Shown: positions 17,887-26,466 of the stretch, piece after piece
Layout: each line of letters opens with the position of its first letter
Position numbering within the stretch: the first letter of the stretch is position 1
Assembly (NCBI GenBank): GCA_035538335.1
Contig: DATLKN010000022.1
Coordinates: 62,001 to 126,000, forward strand
DNA length: 64,000 nucleotides
Direction: 5' to 3'
Source of the DNA: AP-15 sp035538335
Lineage (GTDB): Bacteria; Pseudomonadota; Alphaproteobacteria; ATCC43930; CGMCC-115725
The notes under the pieces: model-generated
The model's input: only the letters and a program-made list of their open reading frames with translations
Told to the model about the DNA's origin: nothing
The model's database searches: none
Translations under genes and position numbers: made by a program

Positions 17887-19686
17887 ATGCTGAAAAAGCG
17901 GCCGGTCATCGACAGAAGAGCTCGCTCCGCCGCGCTCGTTTGGCGCCTCGCGCGCGAGTTCATTCGCCCGCACACGCGGCGGATCGCAGTCGCCTTTGCC
18001 TGCATGGGGATTGCGGCGGGCGCCACGGCCATACGCGCCTGGCTGATGCAACCGGTACTCGACCGCATTTTCGTTGGCCGCGATGCTTCCCTGTTGCTGC
18101 TGATCGCCGGCGCCGCGCTCGCCACCGCGCTCTTGAAAGGGCTCGCCGATTACGGTCAGGCCGTGCTGTTGACGCGCGTGGGACAACGCGTCATCGCCGA
18201 CGTTCAGACGGCGTTGTACACGCACCTGATCCGCGCCGATCTGGCATTTCTTCACGAGCATCCAAGCGGGACGCTGATGTCCCGCTTCACCAGCGATGCC
18301 GTTCTGTTGCGCAACGCCACGGCCAACGTTCTGGGGGCGATCGGCAAAGAAGCCCTGACCGTCGCCTTTTTGGTCGGCGTCATGTTCTACCAGGATTGGG
18401 TTCTCGCGCTCGCCTCCTTCTTCGTCTTTCCGTTGGCGATCCACCCTATCGTCGGTATCGGCCGCCGCATGCGCCGGGTCTCGGCGAACACCCAGGCCGA
18501 GATCGGCCAGTTGACTAGCCTGCTCAGCCAGACTTTCCAGGGAGCGCGCGTCGTCAAGGCGTACGGCATGGAGCAGTACGAAGAGGCGCGCGCGAAAGGC
18601 CTTTTCGAACGCCTGTTTGCCCTATACAACCGCGCCGCCCGCACCCGCTCCAAGGCCTCTCCGATGATGGAGACGCTGGGCGGGGTCGCGGTTGCGATCG
18701 TCATCCTCTACGGCGGCCATCAGGTAATTGCCTCGGCGCGCACTCCCGGCGCGTTCTTTTCATTCATCACGGCGTTGCTGCTCGCGTACCAGCCATTGAA
18801 GAACCTCGCCAATCTGAACGCCTCTCTGCAGGAAGGTCTCGCTGCGGCCGAACGGATCTTCGGCGTGCTGGACATCGAGCCGGAGATCCGCGATTCGCCG
18901 GGCGCGCTGCCGCTCACGGTCGGCGGCGGCGAGATCCGGTTTGATGCCGTGCGTTTCGGCTACCGTCCCGGCACCGTCGCACTCGACGGCATTTCTCTGT
19001 TCATTTCCGCCGGCCGCAAGTTGGCGCTCGTCGGACCCTCGGGAGCCGGGAAGTCGACGATCCTCAACCTGATCCCGCGTTTCTACGATGTCGTCGATGG
19101 CAGCATCTCGATCGATGGACAGGATGTCCGCAGCGTGACCCTTGCCTCGTTGCGCGGCGCGATGTCGCTGGTCGCGCAGGAAGTCACGCTGTTCGACGAC
19201 ACGGTCCGGGCCAACATAGCGTACGGCAAATTCGGGGCCTCGACGGCAGAGATTGAGGCGGCCGCGAGGGCAGCCGCAGCCGACGGGTTCATCCGGGAGT
19301 TGCCGCAGGGTTACGACACGCTCGTCGGCGAGCATGGCGTGCGGCTCTCGGGCGGGCAGCGCCAGCGGCTGGCGATCGCCCGGGCGATGCTGAAAGATGC
19401 GCCGATCCTGCTGCTCGACGAAGCGACCTCGGCGCTCGACAGCGAATCCGAGCGGCAGGTGCAAGCGGCGCTGCGCGCGTTGATGCGCGGACGCACCACG
19501 CTCGTCATCGCGCACCGCCTGTCGACGGTACAAAGCGCCGATATGATTTGCGTCGTCGATCGCGGCCGCATCGTCGAAAGCGGCACCCATGTCGAGCTGC
19601 TGGCCTGCGACGGCCTCTATGCGCGGCTCTATGCGATGCAGCTCGCCGGGGAGAACGACCTCGCCGCGGCTGCGCCGGCGGTTTGA
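17887..19686 (+). CDS. msbA: Lipid A export ABC transporter MsbA (permease-ATPase)
   Basis: A 599-residue half-transporter. Six membrane helices fill residues about 33-310, followed by a nucleotide-binding domain: Walker A GPSGAGKST at 383-391, signature LSGGQ at 487-491, Walker B ILLLDEA at 507-513. It resembles MsbA-type flippases that move lipid A-core across the inner membrane, which fits its position at the head of an envelope operon with waaA, lpxK and acyltransferases. Related drug exporters share the architecture, so the context is an important part of the call. A GGCGGG sequence precedes the ATG. Confidence 0.88.
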   Translation: MLKKRPVIDRRARSAALVWRLAREFIRPHTRRIAVAFACMGIAAGATAIRAWLMQPVLDRIFVGRDASLLLLIAGAALATALLKGLADYGQAVLLTRVGQRVIADVQTALYTHLIRADLAFLHEHPSGTLMSRFTSDAVLLRNATANVLGAIGKEALTVAFLVGVMFYQDWVLALASFFVFPLAIHPIVGIGRRMRRVSANTQAEIGQLTSLLSQTFQGARVVKAYGMEQYEEARAKGLFERLFALYNRAARTRSKASPMMETLGGVAVAIVILYGGHQVIASARTPGAFFSFITALLLAYQPLKNLANLNASLQEGLAAAERIFGVLDIEPEIRDSPGALPLTVGGGEIRFDAVRFGYRPGTVALDGISLFISAGRKLALVGPSGAGKSTILNLIPRFYDVVDGSISIDGQDVRSVTLASLRGAMSLVAQEVTLFDDTVRANIAYGKFGASTAEIEAAARAAAADGFIRELPQGYDTLVGEHGVRLSGGQRQRLAIARAMLKDAPILLLDEATSALDSESERQVQAALRALMRGRTTLVIAHRLSTVQSADMICVVDRGRIVESGTHVELLACDGLYARLYAMQLAGENDLAAAAPAV

Positions 19687-19694
19687 GGTTATAC

Positions 19695-20432
19695 TTGGCA
19701 AGGCGTGGATGGCGCCGGCTGCTCCGCAACGATCGGCTGCGCCGATCGGCATGCTGGTTCATCGCTCTCTATGTCCGCATCGTCTATTTTACCAATCGCT
19801 GGACGGTCCAAGGCGAGCTGCCGCATCGTCTGTTGCGCGAGCGAGGTCCATTCATTCTCGCGTTTTGGCATGGCCGATTGCTGATGATTCCGATGGCGTG
19901 GCGGCGGCTCGCACCGATGCACATGCTGATTTCGGCGCATCGGGACGGACGAATCATCGCCGACGCGGTCACGCATTTCGGCGTCCAGTCGATCCCCGGC
20001 TCGACGAACCGCGGCGGATCGGCGGCATTGCGCGCGATGCTGAAGCGATTGCGGGAGGGCGATTGCGTCGGCATTACTCCCGACGGCCCGCGCGGCCCGG
20101 CGATGACCGCCAGCGTCGGGATCGTCAATCTCTCCCGTCTCGCTCACGTGCCGATCCTGCCGGTCGCCTACGCCACCAGCAGGCGGCGCATGATCGACAG
20201 CTGGGATCGATTCCACCTCGCGCTGCCTTTTGGACGCGGTGTCTTTCTGTGGGGTCAACCGATCGAGTTTCCTGCCGAACTCGACGCGGAAGGGCTCGAG
20301 CGGGCACGCCGGCTCGTCGAATCGCGTATGGTCGAGATGGTGTGCGAGGCCGACCGGCACGTCGGACATCCCGCTCCGGAGCCGTCCCCTCATGTCCCGG
20401 CGCAGCACTTTGCCGGAGCGGACGAGGCCTAA
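19695..20432 (+). CDS. DUF374 lysophospholipid acyltransferase-family protein
   Basis: A 245-residue protein of the DUF374 family, distantly related to lysophospholipid acyltransferases. AFWHGRLLMIP provides the conserved His, followed by SAHRDGRIIAD, STNRGGSAALRAML and ITPDGPRGPA. One N-terminal hydrophobic segment suggests membrane attachment. I chose a TTG start at 19695 because GAGG lies six nt upstream; a TTG at 19683 overlaps the msbA stop. In alphaproteobacteria this family lies beside Kdo transferase and lipid A genes, as here, but its reaction is not well established. The stop overlaps the waaA start as TAATG. Confidence 0.82.
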   Translation: MARRGWRRLLRNDRLRRSACWFIALYVRIVYFTNRWTVQGELPHRLLRERGPFILAFWHGRLLMIPMAWRRLAPMHMLISAHRDGRIIADAVTHFGVQSIPGSTNRGGSAALRAMLKRLREGDCVGITPDGPRGPAMTASVGIVNLSRLAHVPILPVAYATSRRRMIDSWDRFHLALPFGRGVFLWGQPIEFPAELDAEGLERARRLVESRMVEMVCEADRHVGHPAPEPSPHVPAQHFAGADEA

Positions 20433-21742
20433 TGCTGCCCCGCCTCTATCGCGCGCTGACCCGGCTGTCGCGCCCGCTCGTTCTCGCCTATCTGGCATAC
20501 CGCCGCCGGCGCGGCAAGGAGGACCTCAGACGCTTCGGCGAGCGGCTGGGACGGCCCGGCATGGCACGCCCCGCCGGACCTCTTGTCTGGGTTCACGCCG
20601 CAAGCGTCGGCGAGGCGACGACGATGCTGGGATTGATCGAACGTCTGCTGCACGCCCAAGAGGCGCTCCAGATCCTGATCACGACCGGCACGGTCGCGTC
20701 GGCGCACCTGCTCGAACAGCGGCTACCGCCGCGCGCGCGGCATCAATTCGTGCCGGTGGATCTGCCGGATGCCGTCGCCCGGTTTCTCGATCATTGGCGT
20801 CCCTCGCTCGCCTTGTGGGTCGAATCCGAGCTGTGGCCCAATCTGATCCTCGCAACCCATGCGCGCGGCATTCCGCTGGTGCTGGTGAATGGGCGGCTGT
20901 CTACCCGCTCCTATCGGCACTGGCGGTGGTCTCCGGGGCTGATCGCTCCGGTCCTCGAGTGTTTCGCGTTGTGCCTCGCACAGGACGGCAAGCAAGCATC
21001 CCGTCTCGTCCGGCTCGGTGCTCGCCGCGTCGCCGAGGCCGGCGATCTCAAATCCGCCGCCGAACGGCTGCCGGTCGATGCTCGCGAGCTGGCGCGACTC
21101 AAGTGCCAGATAGGCGCGCGACCACTGTGGCTCGCCGCCAGCACCCACGCCGGAGAGGAAGAGGTCGCAGCCAAGGTGCATGAGCGGCTCTCGTCCGAAT
21201 ACCCCGAGCTCTTGACGATCATCGTTCCCCGTCACCCGCTGCGCGGCGAGTCGATCGGCAAGATGCTTGCCGCGCGGGGTCTCTCCGCGGCCCGGCGCAG
21301 CGCAGGCGAGATCATCACCCCGAGGACCGGAGTGTACGTCGCCGACACGATGGGCGAACTCGGGCTATTCTACAACCTTGCCGGGATCGCCTTCATCGGC
21401 GGATCGCTGTCGAGGAAAGGGGGGCACAACCCGTTCGAGGCCGCGCGGCTCATCTGCGCGGTGCTGCACGGTCCCGATATGAGCAATTGCGCGGTCATGG
21501 CGGCGGCGCTTGCCGCGGCCGGGGCGAGCGAAACAGTCAACGACGCGGAAGGGCTCGCGCACGCGGTCTCGGCCCTGCTGTCAAAACCCGAAGAGCGCGC
21601 ATCGCGGGCGGCCGCGGGCGCTGAGGCCGCGGCGAGAAGCGCAAACGTGCTCGACCGCGTGATTGAGCAACTCGCCCCTTGGCTCGATCCGCTCGTTCTC
21701 GCCGACCGCGACAAGGAGCGGACGCGATCCGCCCGCGCATGA
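20432..21742 (+). CDS. waaA: 3-deoxy-D-manno-octulosonic acid transferase
   Basis: Transfers Kdo from CMP-Kdo to the lipid A precursor at the inner membrane. The 436-residue protein has an N-terminal anchor and two Rossmann-like GT30 domains. VHAASVGEA (about 54-62) contains the catalytic Glu, ESELWPNLI lies near residue 131, and GGSLSRKGGHNPFEA forms the donor-binding site. The start overlaps the preceding stop (TAATG) and the end overlaps lpxK (ATGA), so expression is tightly coupled. The much longer open frame upstream is an out-of-frame reading of msbA and the acyltransferase. Confidence 0.94.
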   Translation: MLPRLYRALTRLSRPLVLAYLAYRRRRGKEDLRRFGERLGRPGMARPAGPLVWVHAASVGEATTMLGLIERLLHAQEALQILITTGTVASAHLLEQRLPPRARHQFVPVDLPDAVARFLDHWRPSLALWVESELWPNLILATHARGIPLVLVNGRLSTRSYRHWRWSPGLIAPVLECFALCLAQDGKQASRLVRLGARRVAEAGDLKSAAERLPVDARELARLKCQIGARPLWLAASTHAGEEEVAAKVHERLSSEYPELLTIIVPRHPLRGESIGKMLAARGLSAARRSAGEIITPRTGVYVADTMGELGLFYNLAGIAFIGGSLSRKGGHNPFEAARLICAVLHGPDMSNCAVMAAALAAAGASETVNDAEGLAHAVSALLSKPEERASRAAAGAEAAARSANVLDRVIEQLAPWLDPLVLADRDKERTRSARA

Positions 21743-22749
21743 TTACCGCCACTCCCGAATTTTGGGGCCGCCCGCCGGGCCTCGCGGCCCGGCTTCTTAC
21801 CCCCCTCGGAGGCGTGTGGAATGCCTTCGGGTACCTGCACCGGGCACTGTCGCAGCCCTATCACGCGCCGGTTCCGGTCGTCTGCGTCGGCAATCTCGTC
21901 GCCGGCGGCGCCGGCAAGACCCCGGTCGTGCTGTCGCTCGCCGATTGGCTGGCCGAGCGCGGCATAAGCGTCGGCGTCGTGACGCGCGGTTACGGCGGAA
22001 CTCTTGCCGGTCCGCTGCGCGTCGATCCACGGAAGCATGGCTGGCGGAAAGTCGGTGACGAAGCGCTGTTGATTGCCGACCGCGCCCCATGCTGGATCGC
22101 CCGCTACCGCGCGCAAGGCGTCCGCGACGCGGCTTCGAACGGGGCGCGAGCGATCCTCCTCGACGACGGCTTTCAGAATCCGGCGGTGGAGAAGACGTTG
22201 TCGCTGGTCGTCGTCGACGCCGCTTACGGTTTTGGCAACGGCCGGGTCATTCCGGCTGGCCCATTGCGCGAAAACCTCGCCAACGGCTTGGCGCGAGCAG
22301 CAGCGGTCGTTCTGATCGGCGACGGCCCGGCGCCGCCGGAAATAGGCGCGCAGCAACAGATCCTGCGGGCCACTCTCGCGCCCGTGAACGGAGACCAATT
22401 TGCCGGCCGGTCTCTCCTCGCCTTTGCCGGAATAGGCCGGCCGGAGAAATTTTTTGCGACCCTGCGCGCCATCGATGCGCAGCTTGTCGCGACCCGCGCC
22501 TTTCCCGACCATCACCCCTATAGCGTCGGCGAGATCGAAGCGCTGCGCCGCGCGGCCTATCGGGCGAAGGCGCGGCTCGTCACGACGAGAAAGGACATCG
22601 TGCGGGTGCCACTCGACCTGCGCCCCGACATCGGCGTGCTCGAGGTCGAGGTCCGCTGGAAGGATCCGGCCGCTCTCGAGGGACTCATGGCGCCAATCAT
22701 GGCGGTACACGGTGGGTATTCATCCGACGCGGCGGCGCAGGGCTGCTGA
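21739..22749 (+). CDS. lpxK: Tetraacyldisaccharide 4'-kinase
   Basis: Phosphorylates the 4' position of the lipid A disaccharide. The 336-residue protein has an N-terminal amphipathic membrane-associating stretch and the Walker A GNLVAGGAGKTP at about 51-62. ILLDDGFQNP gives the conserved Asp-Asp segment, and AFPDHHPYS is typical of the family. ATGA overlap with waaA. Within the operon it is followed by an LpxL-like acyltransferase, matching the late steps of lipid A assembly. Confidence 0.94.
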   Translation: MITATPEFWGRPPGLAARLLTPLGGVWNAFGYLHRALSQPYHAPVPVVCVGNLVAGGAGKTPVVLSLADWLAERGISVGVVTRGYGGTLAGPLRVDPRKHGWRKVGDEALLIADRAPCWIARYRAQGVRDAASNGARAILLDDGFQNPAVEKTLSLVVVDAAYGFGNGRVIPAGPLRENLANGLARAAAVVLIGDGPAPPEIGAQQQILRATLAPVNGDQFAGRSLLAFAGIGRPEKFFATLRAIDAQLVATRAFPDHHPYSVGEIEALRRAAYRAKARLVTTRKDIVRVPLDLRPDIGVLEVEVRWKDPAALEGLMAPIMAVHGGYSSDAAAQGC

Positions 22750-23614
22750 TTTTTTCGGCCGGCGAGCCGAGGCCTTGGGAGTGCGGTTGCTGGCCGGAGT
22801 CTTCGGATTTTTGCCGCTCGACCTTGCCTCCGAGCTCGGCGGCCGGATTGCCCGCCTTCTCGGACCTCGCCTCGGCATCACGAACGTGGCTCGGGACAAT
22901 CTTCGGCAGGCGTTTGCAGACTTGCCCGAAGAGGAAATCTCGCAGATCGTCAAGGCGATGTGGGAGAATCTCGGGCGGGTCGCGGCGGAATACCCGCATC
23001 TGAAGAAAATTCGCGTGTTCGCGACCGGGGGGCGCGTCGAGACGCACGGGCTCGAACACATGGACCAGGCGATCGCCGCGGGCCGCCGGATGATTATTTT
23101 CTCCGGCCACCTTGCGAATTGGGAAATTGCTGCACTGGCCGCTGTGCAATACGGGATTTCGATCGTACAGATCTACCGAGCCGCCAACAACCCTCTGGTC
23201 GACCGCATGGTTCTCGAATTTCGCGGCAAGCCTGGCGGGTTCGCCGCCAAGGGTAGCGAGGGCGCCCGTCGCGCCGTCATGGCATTGCGGCAAGGGGTTC
23301 ATTTGGCATTGCTCGCCGACCAGAAGATGAATGACGGGATCGCGGTACCGTTTTTCGGCCGCAAGGCGATGACGGCGCCGGCGCTCGCCGCATTGGCATT
23401 GCGGTTCGACTGCGACGTGCTGCCGGCTCGGGTCGAGCGGCTTTCGGGCGCCCGCTTTCGCCTTACCGTCCATCCGCCCCTCACCCTCCCGAGAAGCGGC
23501 AGCCGCGAGGCCGACATCGCGCAGCTGATGGCCGCAGTCAATGCCAAGCTCGAAGAATGGATCCGCGAGCGGCCGGCCGACTGGCTCTGGCTGCACCGCC
23601 GATGGGGGAACTGA
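22712..23614 (+). CDS. LpxL/HtrB-family lipid A acyltransferase
   Basis: A 300-residue member of the lipid A late acyltransferase family, which adds secondary acyl chains to Kdo-lipid A. FSGHLANWE contains the HxxxxE catalytic motif, with LLADQKMNDGIAVPFFG and the C-terminal RPADWLWLHRRW typical of the family. The start is uncertain. I chose GTG at 22712, overlapping lpxK by 38 nt, because family members usually carry 20-25 residues before the LPLDLASELGG helix. GTG at 22781 has a better placed GAGG and would give 277 residues. The gene ends 7 nt before the convergent xseA. Confidence 0.85.
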   Translation: MGIHPTRRRRAADFFGRRAEALGVRLLAGVFGFLPLDLASELGGRIARLLGPRLGITNVARDNLRQAFADLPEEEISQIVKAMWENLGRVAAEYPHLKKIRVFATGGRVETHGLEHMDQAIAAGRRMIIFSGHLANWEIAALAAVQYGISIVQIYRAANNPLVDRMVLEFRGKPGGFAAKGSEGARRAVMALRQGVHLALLADQKMNDGIAVPFFGRKAMTAPALAALALRFDCDVLPARVERLSGARFRLTVHPPLTLPRSGSREADIAQLMAAVNAKLEEWIRERPADWLWLHRRWGN

Positions 23615-23621
23615 AACGGGA

Positions 23622-25166
23622 CTACAGTAGCTGGCCTTGCCCGGGCGGCGGCGGTTTCTGGCGCGGCGCGCGCCGCACTTTTTTGCCGGCGACCGCAGCG
23701 ATCTTGGCATCGTGAAACTCGAGTTCGAGAGCTGCGCCGGTCGCGACCGCCTCCCCGTCGGTAACTACCCGAGCGGCGGCATCGCGGACGACGACGTAAC
23801 CGCGCCGCAGCAGGCTGCGATGCCGCTCCGAATGCGTGGCGAGACGCCCCGAGAAATTGTCGAGCACCTCGCCTTTGCCGCGCAGCATGCGGGCGGCGCC
23901 GTCATCGAGGCGCAGTGCGGCCTCGGCGAACCGGTCGCGCCAGCGGGCGATATCGGCATGCATGCGATCACGCTGCAGCCGGGTGGCGAGATGGACGAGC
24001 CGCTCATGCGACAGATCGAGACTGTGCGACACGCAGCGCGCCAGCCTCTGAAAAGCTTGCGCCGCGGCCAATCGTGCTGCTTCCAGCAGCGTCCGCGGAT
24101 CAGCGAGCCGTGTCGTCGCCAGAAGCAGCCGCTGGCGGGCGGCGCCGAGTTCCCTGCCGGCGGCGAGCCGCAGCCGCTCGGCCCGGTCGTCCAGCCGCTG
24201 CGCCGCCCCGCCGATCAGATCCTGCGGCTCGGGCAGCCCGCGCACCAGCCCGGCCAAATGAAGTCGCCGCTCGGTGAACAGCCGAGCTACCCCACCCGAT
24301 AGCCGCGCGCCTTTGCCGGCGAGGTCCGCGAGGAGGTCGAGGCGTACCGGAACCGCCATCTCGGCCGCGGCTGTCGGCGTCGGCGCGCGCAGGTCGCTCG
24401 CATAATCTATCAAGGTCGTATCCGTCTCGTGCCCGACCGCCGAGATCAGCGGGATCGCCGACGACGCCGCGGCGCGCACGACGATCTCTTCGTTGAACGG
24501 CATCAAGTCTTCGAGGCTGCCGCCGCCGCGGGCGACAATCAGCAGATCGGGGCGCAGCACACCCTCTCGCGGCAGGCTGTTGAAGCCCTCGATCGCGGCC
24601 GCCACCTGCGCCGCCGCCGCCTCGCCTTGCACGGCCACCGGCCACAGCAGCACACGGCGGGGAAAGCGATCGTTGAGGCGATGCAGAATGTCGCGAATGA
24701 CCGCCCCGCTCGGAGAAGTGACGATGCCGATCAGCTGAGGGAGGAAGGGCGGCTTCTTCTTCCGCTCGGCGGCAAACAATCCCTCGGCGGTAAGACGCCG
24801 CCGCCGCTCATCGAGAAGCTTCAGCAGCGCACCGACGCCGGCGAGTTCGATCGTTTCGATGACGAGCTGATATTTGGAACGGCTGGGATAGGTGGTCAGC
24901 CGACCGGTGCACACCACCTCCATGCCATCCTCGGGCGCCAACCCGAGACGCAGCGCCGTGGCGCGCCAAACCACCGCGTCGAGCACCGCCTCGGCGTCTT
25001 TGAGCGTCAGATAGCAATGGCCCGAGGCGTGCCGCTTGAACCCGGAGATCTCGCCCCGCACCCGGACATGGGCGAAATTGTCCTCGATCGATCGCTTGAG
25101 CGCGAACGAAAGTTCGGAGACGGTGTACTCTCGGACGTTCGGCCGTGAGAGCGGCAGATCGTTCAT
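23622..25166 (-). CDS. xseA: Exodeoxyribonuclease VII large subunit
   Basis: Large subunit of the single-strand exonuclease ExoVII. The 514 residues show the N-terminal OB-fold (VSELSFALKRSIED, RVRGEISGFKRHASGH, YLTLKDA), the catalytic domain with IGIVTSPSGAVIRDIL, LIVARGGGSLEDL and SAVGHETDTTLIDY, and an Arg/Leu-rich coiled-coil C-terminal region. The small subunit xseB is not in the window. It starts at an ATG behind a GGGGGG ribosome-binding site and diverges from purD over only 34 nt. Confidence 0.95.
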   Translation of the reverse strand: MNDLPLSRPNVREYTVSELSFALKRSIEDNFAHVRVRGEISGFKRHASGHCYLTLKDAEAVLDAVVWRATALRLGLAPEDGMEVVCTGRLTTYPSRSKYQLVIETIELAGVGALLKLLDERRRRLTAEGLFAAERKKKPPFLPQLIGIVTSPSGAVIRDILHRLNDRFPRRVLLWPVAVQGEAAAAQVAAAIEGFNSLPREGVLRPDLLIVARGGGSLEDLMPFNEEIVVRAAASSAIPLISAVGHETDTTLIDYASDLRAPTPTAAAEMAVPVRLDLLADLAGKGARLSGGVARLFTERRLHLAGLVRGLPEPQDLIGGAAQRLDDRAERLRLAAGRELGAARQRLLLATTRLADPRTLLEAARLAAAQAFQRLARCVSHSLDLSHERLVHLATRLQRDRMHADIARWRDRFAEAALRLDDGAARMLRGKGEVLDNFSGRLATHSERHRSLLRRGYVVVRDAAARVVTDGEAVATGAALELEFHDAKIAAVAGKKVRRAPRQKPPPPGQGQLL

Positions 25167-25200
25167 CCCCCCATCATAGCGGAGCCTGGGAGACAGAGCG

Positions 25201-26466
25201 ATGCGGGTGCTGGTAGTCGGTTCTGGCGGACGGGAGCACGCGCTCGCCTGGGCGATCGCGGCCTCGCCCCTGGTGGATAGGCTCTACTGCGCGCCCGGCA
25301 ACGCCGGCATTGCAGAGGAGGCGGAGTGCGTCGCCATCGCCGCCGACGATACCGCCGGGATCGTTCGCTTTTGCCGCAGCGAGCATATCGGCTTTGTCGT
25401 CGTCGGCCCAGAGACCCCGCTCGTCATCGGTCTCGTGGATGCGCTCGAGGCCGAAGGCATACCGGCCTTCGGACCGAACGCCGCCGCCGCCGCACTCGAG
25501 GGCTCGAAGGGATTCGCAAAGGATCTGTGCGCGAGCGCGCAGATCCCGACCGCCCTCTACCGGCGCTTTCGCAATGCCGAGAGCGCCAAGGCGTTCATTG
25601 CCGAAAAAGGCGTGCCGATCGTCGTCAAGGCCGACGGCCTCGCCGCCGGCAAGGGCGTCACCGTCGCGTTCGACCTCGACTCAGCATACCGCGCGGTCGA
25701 TGAAGCGCTGTCCGAGGGACGGTTCGGCATGGCCGGGGCGGAGATCGTCGTCGAAGAATTCCTTGCGGGCGAGGAGGTCAGCTTTTTCGCCCTCGTCGAC
25801 GGCGAGCACGTATTGCCGCTCGCCGCCGCACAGGACAAGAAGCGGGTCGGCGACGGCGATACCGGGCCGAATACCGGCGGCATGGGCGCCTACTCGCCCG
25901 CCGCCGCGCTGACCCCGGGCATGGAAGGGGCGGCGATGGAGAAAATCGTGCTGCCTACCGTTGCCGCGATGCGGAAGGCGGGCCGGCCCTTCAAGGGAGT
26001 GCTGTATGCCGGCCTGATGCTGACCGAGGAGGGCCCCAAGCTTCTCGAATACAATGTCCGCTTCGGCGACCCCGAGGCGCAAGTGCTGGTCATGCGGCTC
26101 TACGGCGATTTGCTGCCGGCGCTGATCGCGGCACGCGACGGCGTGCTGAAATCCTTCGACCTGCGCTGGCGGGACGAGGCCGCGGTATGCGTCGTGATGG
26201 CTGCCAAGGGCTACCCCGGATCGCCGCAAACCGGCAGCGAGATTCGCGGGCTCGAAGCGGCGGCCGGCGATCCGGCGGTCAAGATCTTCCACGCCGGGAC
26301 CCGGCGCGCCGGCGATCGCCTCATCGCCGAGGGCGGACGGGTGCTCGGCATCACTGCCCTCGGGCGCGATCTCGATGCCGCCCGTGCCAGCGCCTATGCC
26401 GCCATCGACCGAATCGACTGGCCCGGAGGCTTCTGCCGGCGCGACATCGGCCTTACCCGCGGGTGA
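25201..26466 (+). CDS. purD: Phosphoribosylamine-glycine ligase
   Basis: GAR synthetase, the second step of purine synthesis. The 421-residue ATP-grasp enzyme shows MRVLVVGSGGREHALAW at the N-terminus, the ATP-grasp segment VVKADGLAAGKGV, GPNTGGMGAYSP and LEYNVRFGDPEAQV. A GGGAG ribosome-binding site lies 8 nt before the ATG. The 3' end overlaps the convergent histidine kinase gene by 14 nt. It stands alone, without other pur genes. Confidence 0.96.
   Translation: MRVLVVGSGGREHALAWAIAASPLVDRLYCAPGNAGIAEEAECVAIAADDTAGIVRFCRSEHIGFVVVGPETPLVIGLVDALEAEGIPAFGPNAAAAALEGSKGFAKDLCASAQIPTALYRRFRNAESAKAFIAEKGVPIVVKADGLAAGKGVTVAFDLDSAYRAVDEALSEGRFGMAGAEIVVEEFLAGEEVSFFALVDGEHVLPLAAAQDKKRVGDGDTGPNTGGMGAYSPAAALTPGMEGAAMEKIVLPTVAAMRKAGRPFKGVLYAGLMLTEEGPKLLEYNVRFGDPEAQVLVMRLYGDLLPALIAARDGVLKSFDLRWRDEAAVCVVMAAKGYPGSPQTGSEIRGLEAAAGDPAVKIFHAGTRRAGDRLIAEGGRVLGITALGRDLDAARASAYAAIDRIDWPGGFCRRDIGLTRG

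Noticed and set aside
19589..20431. Long upstream extension of the waaA frame
   Set aside because: It overlaps msbA and the DUF374 gene out of frame. The waaA family begins at the ATG at 20432.
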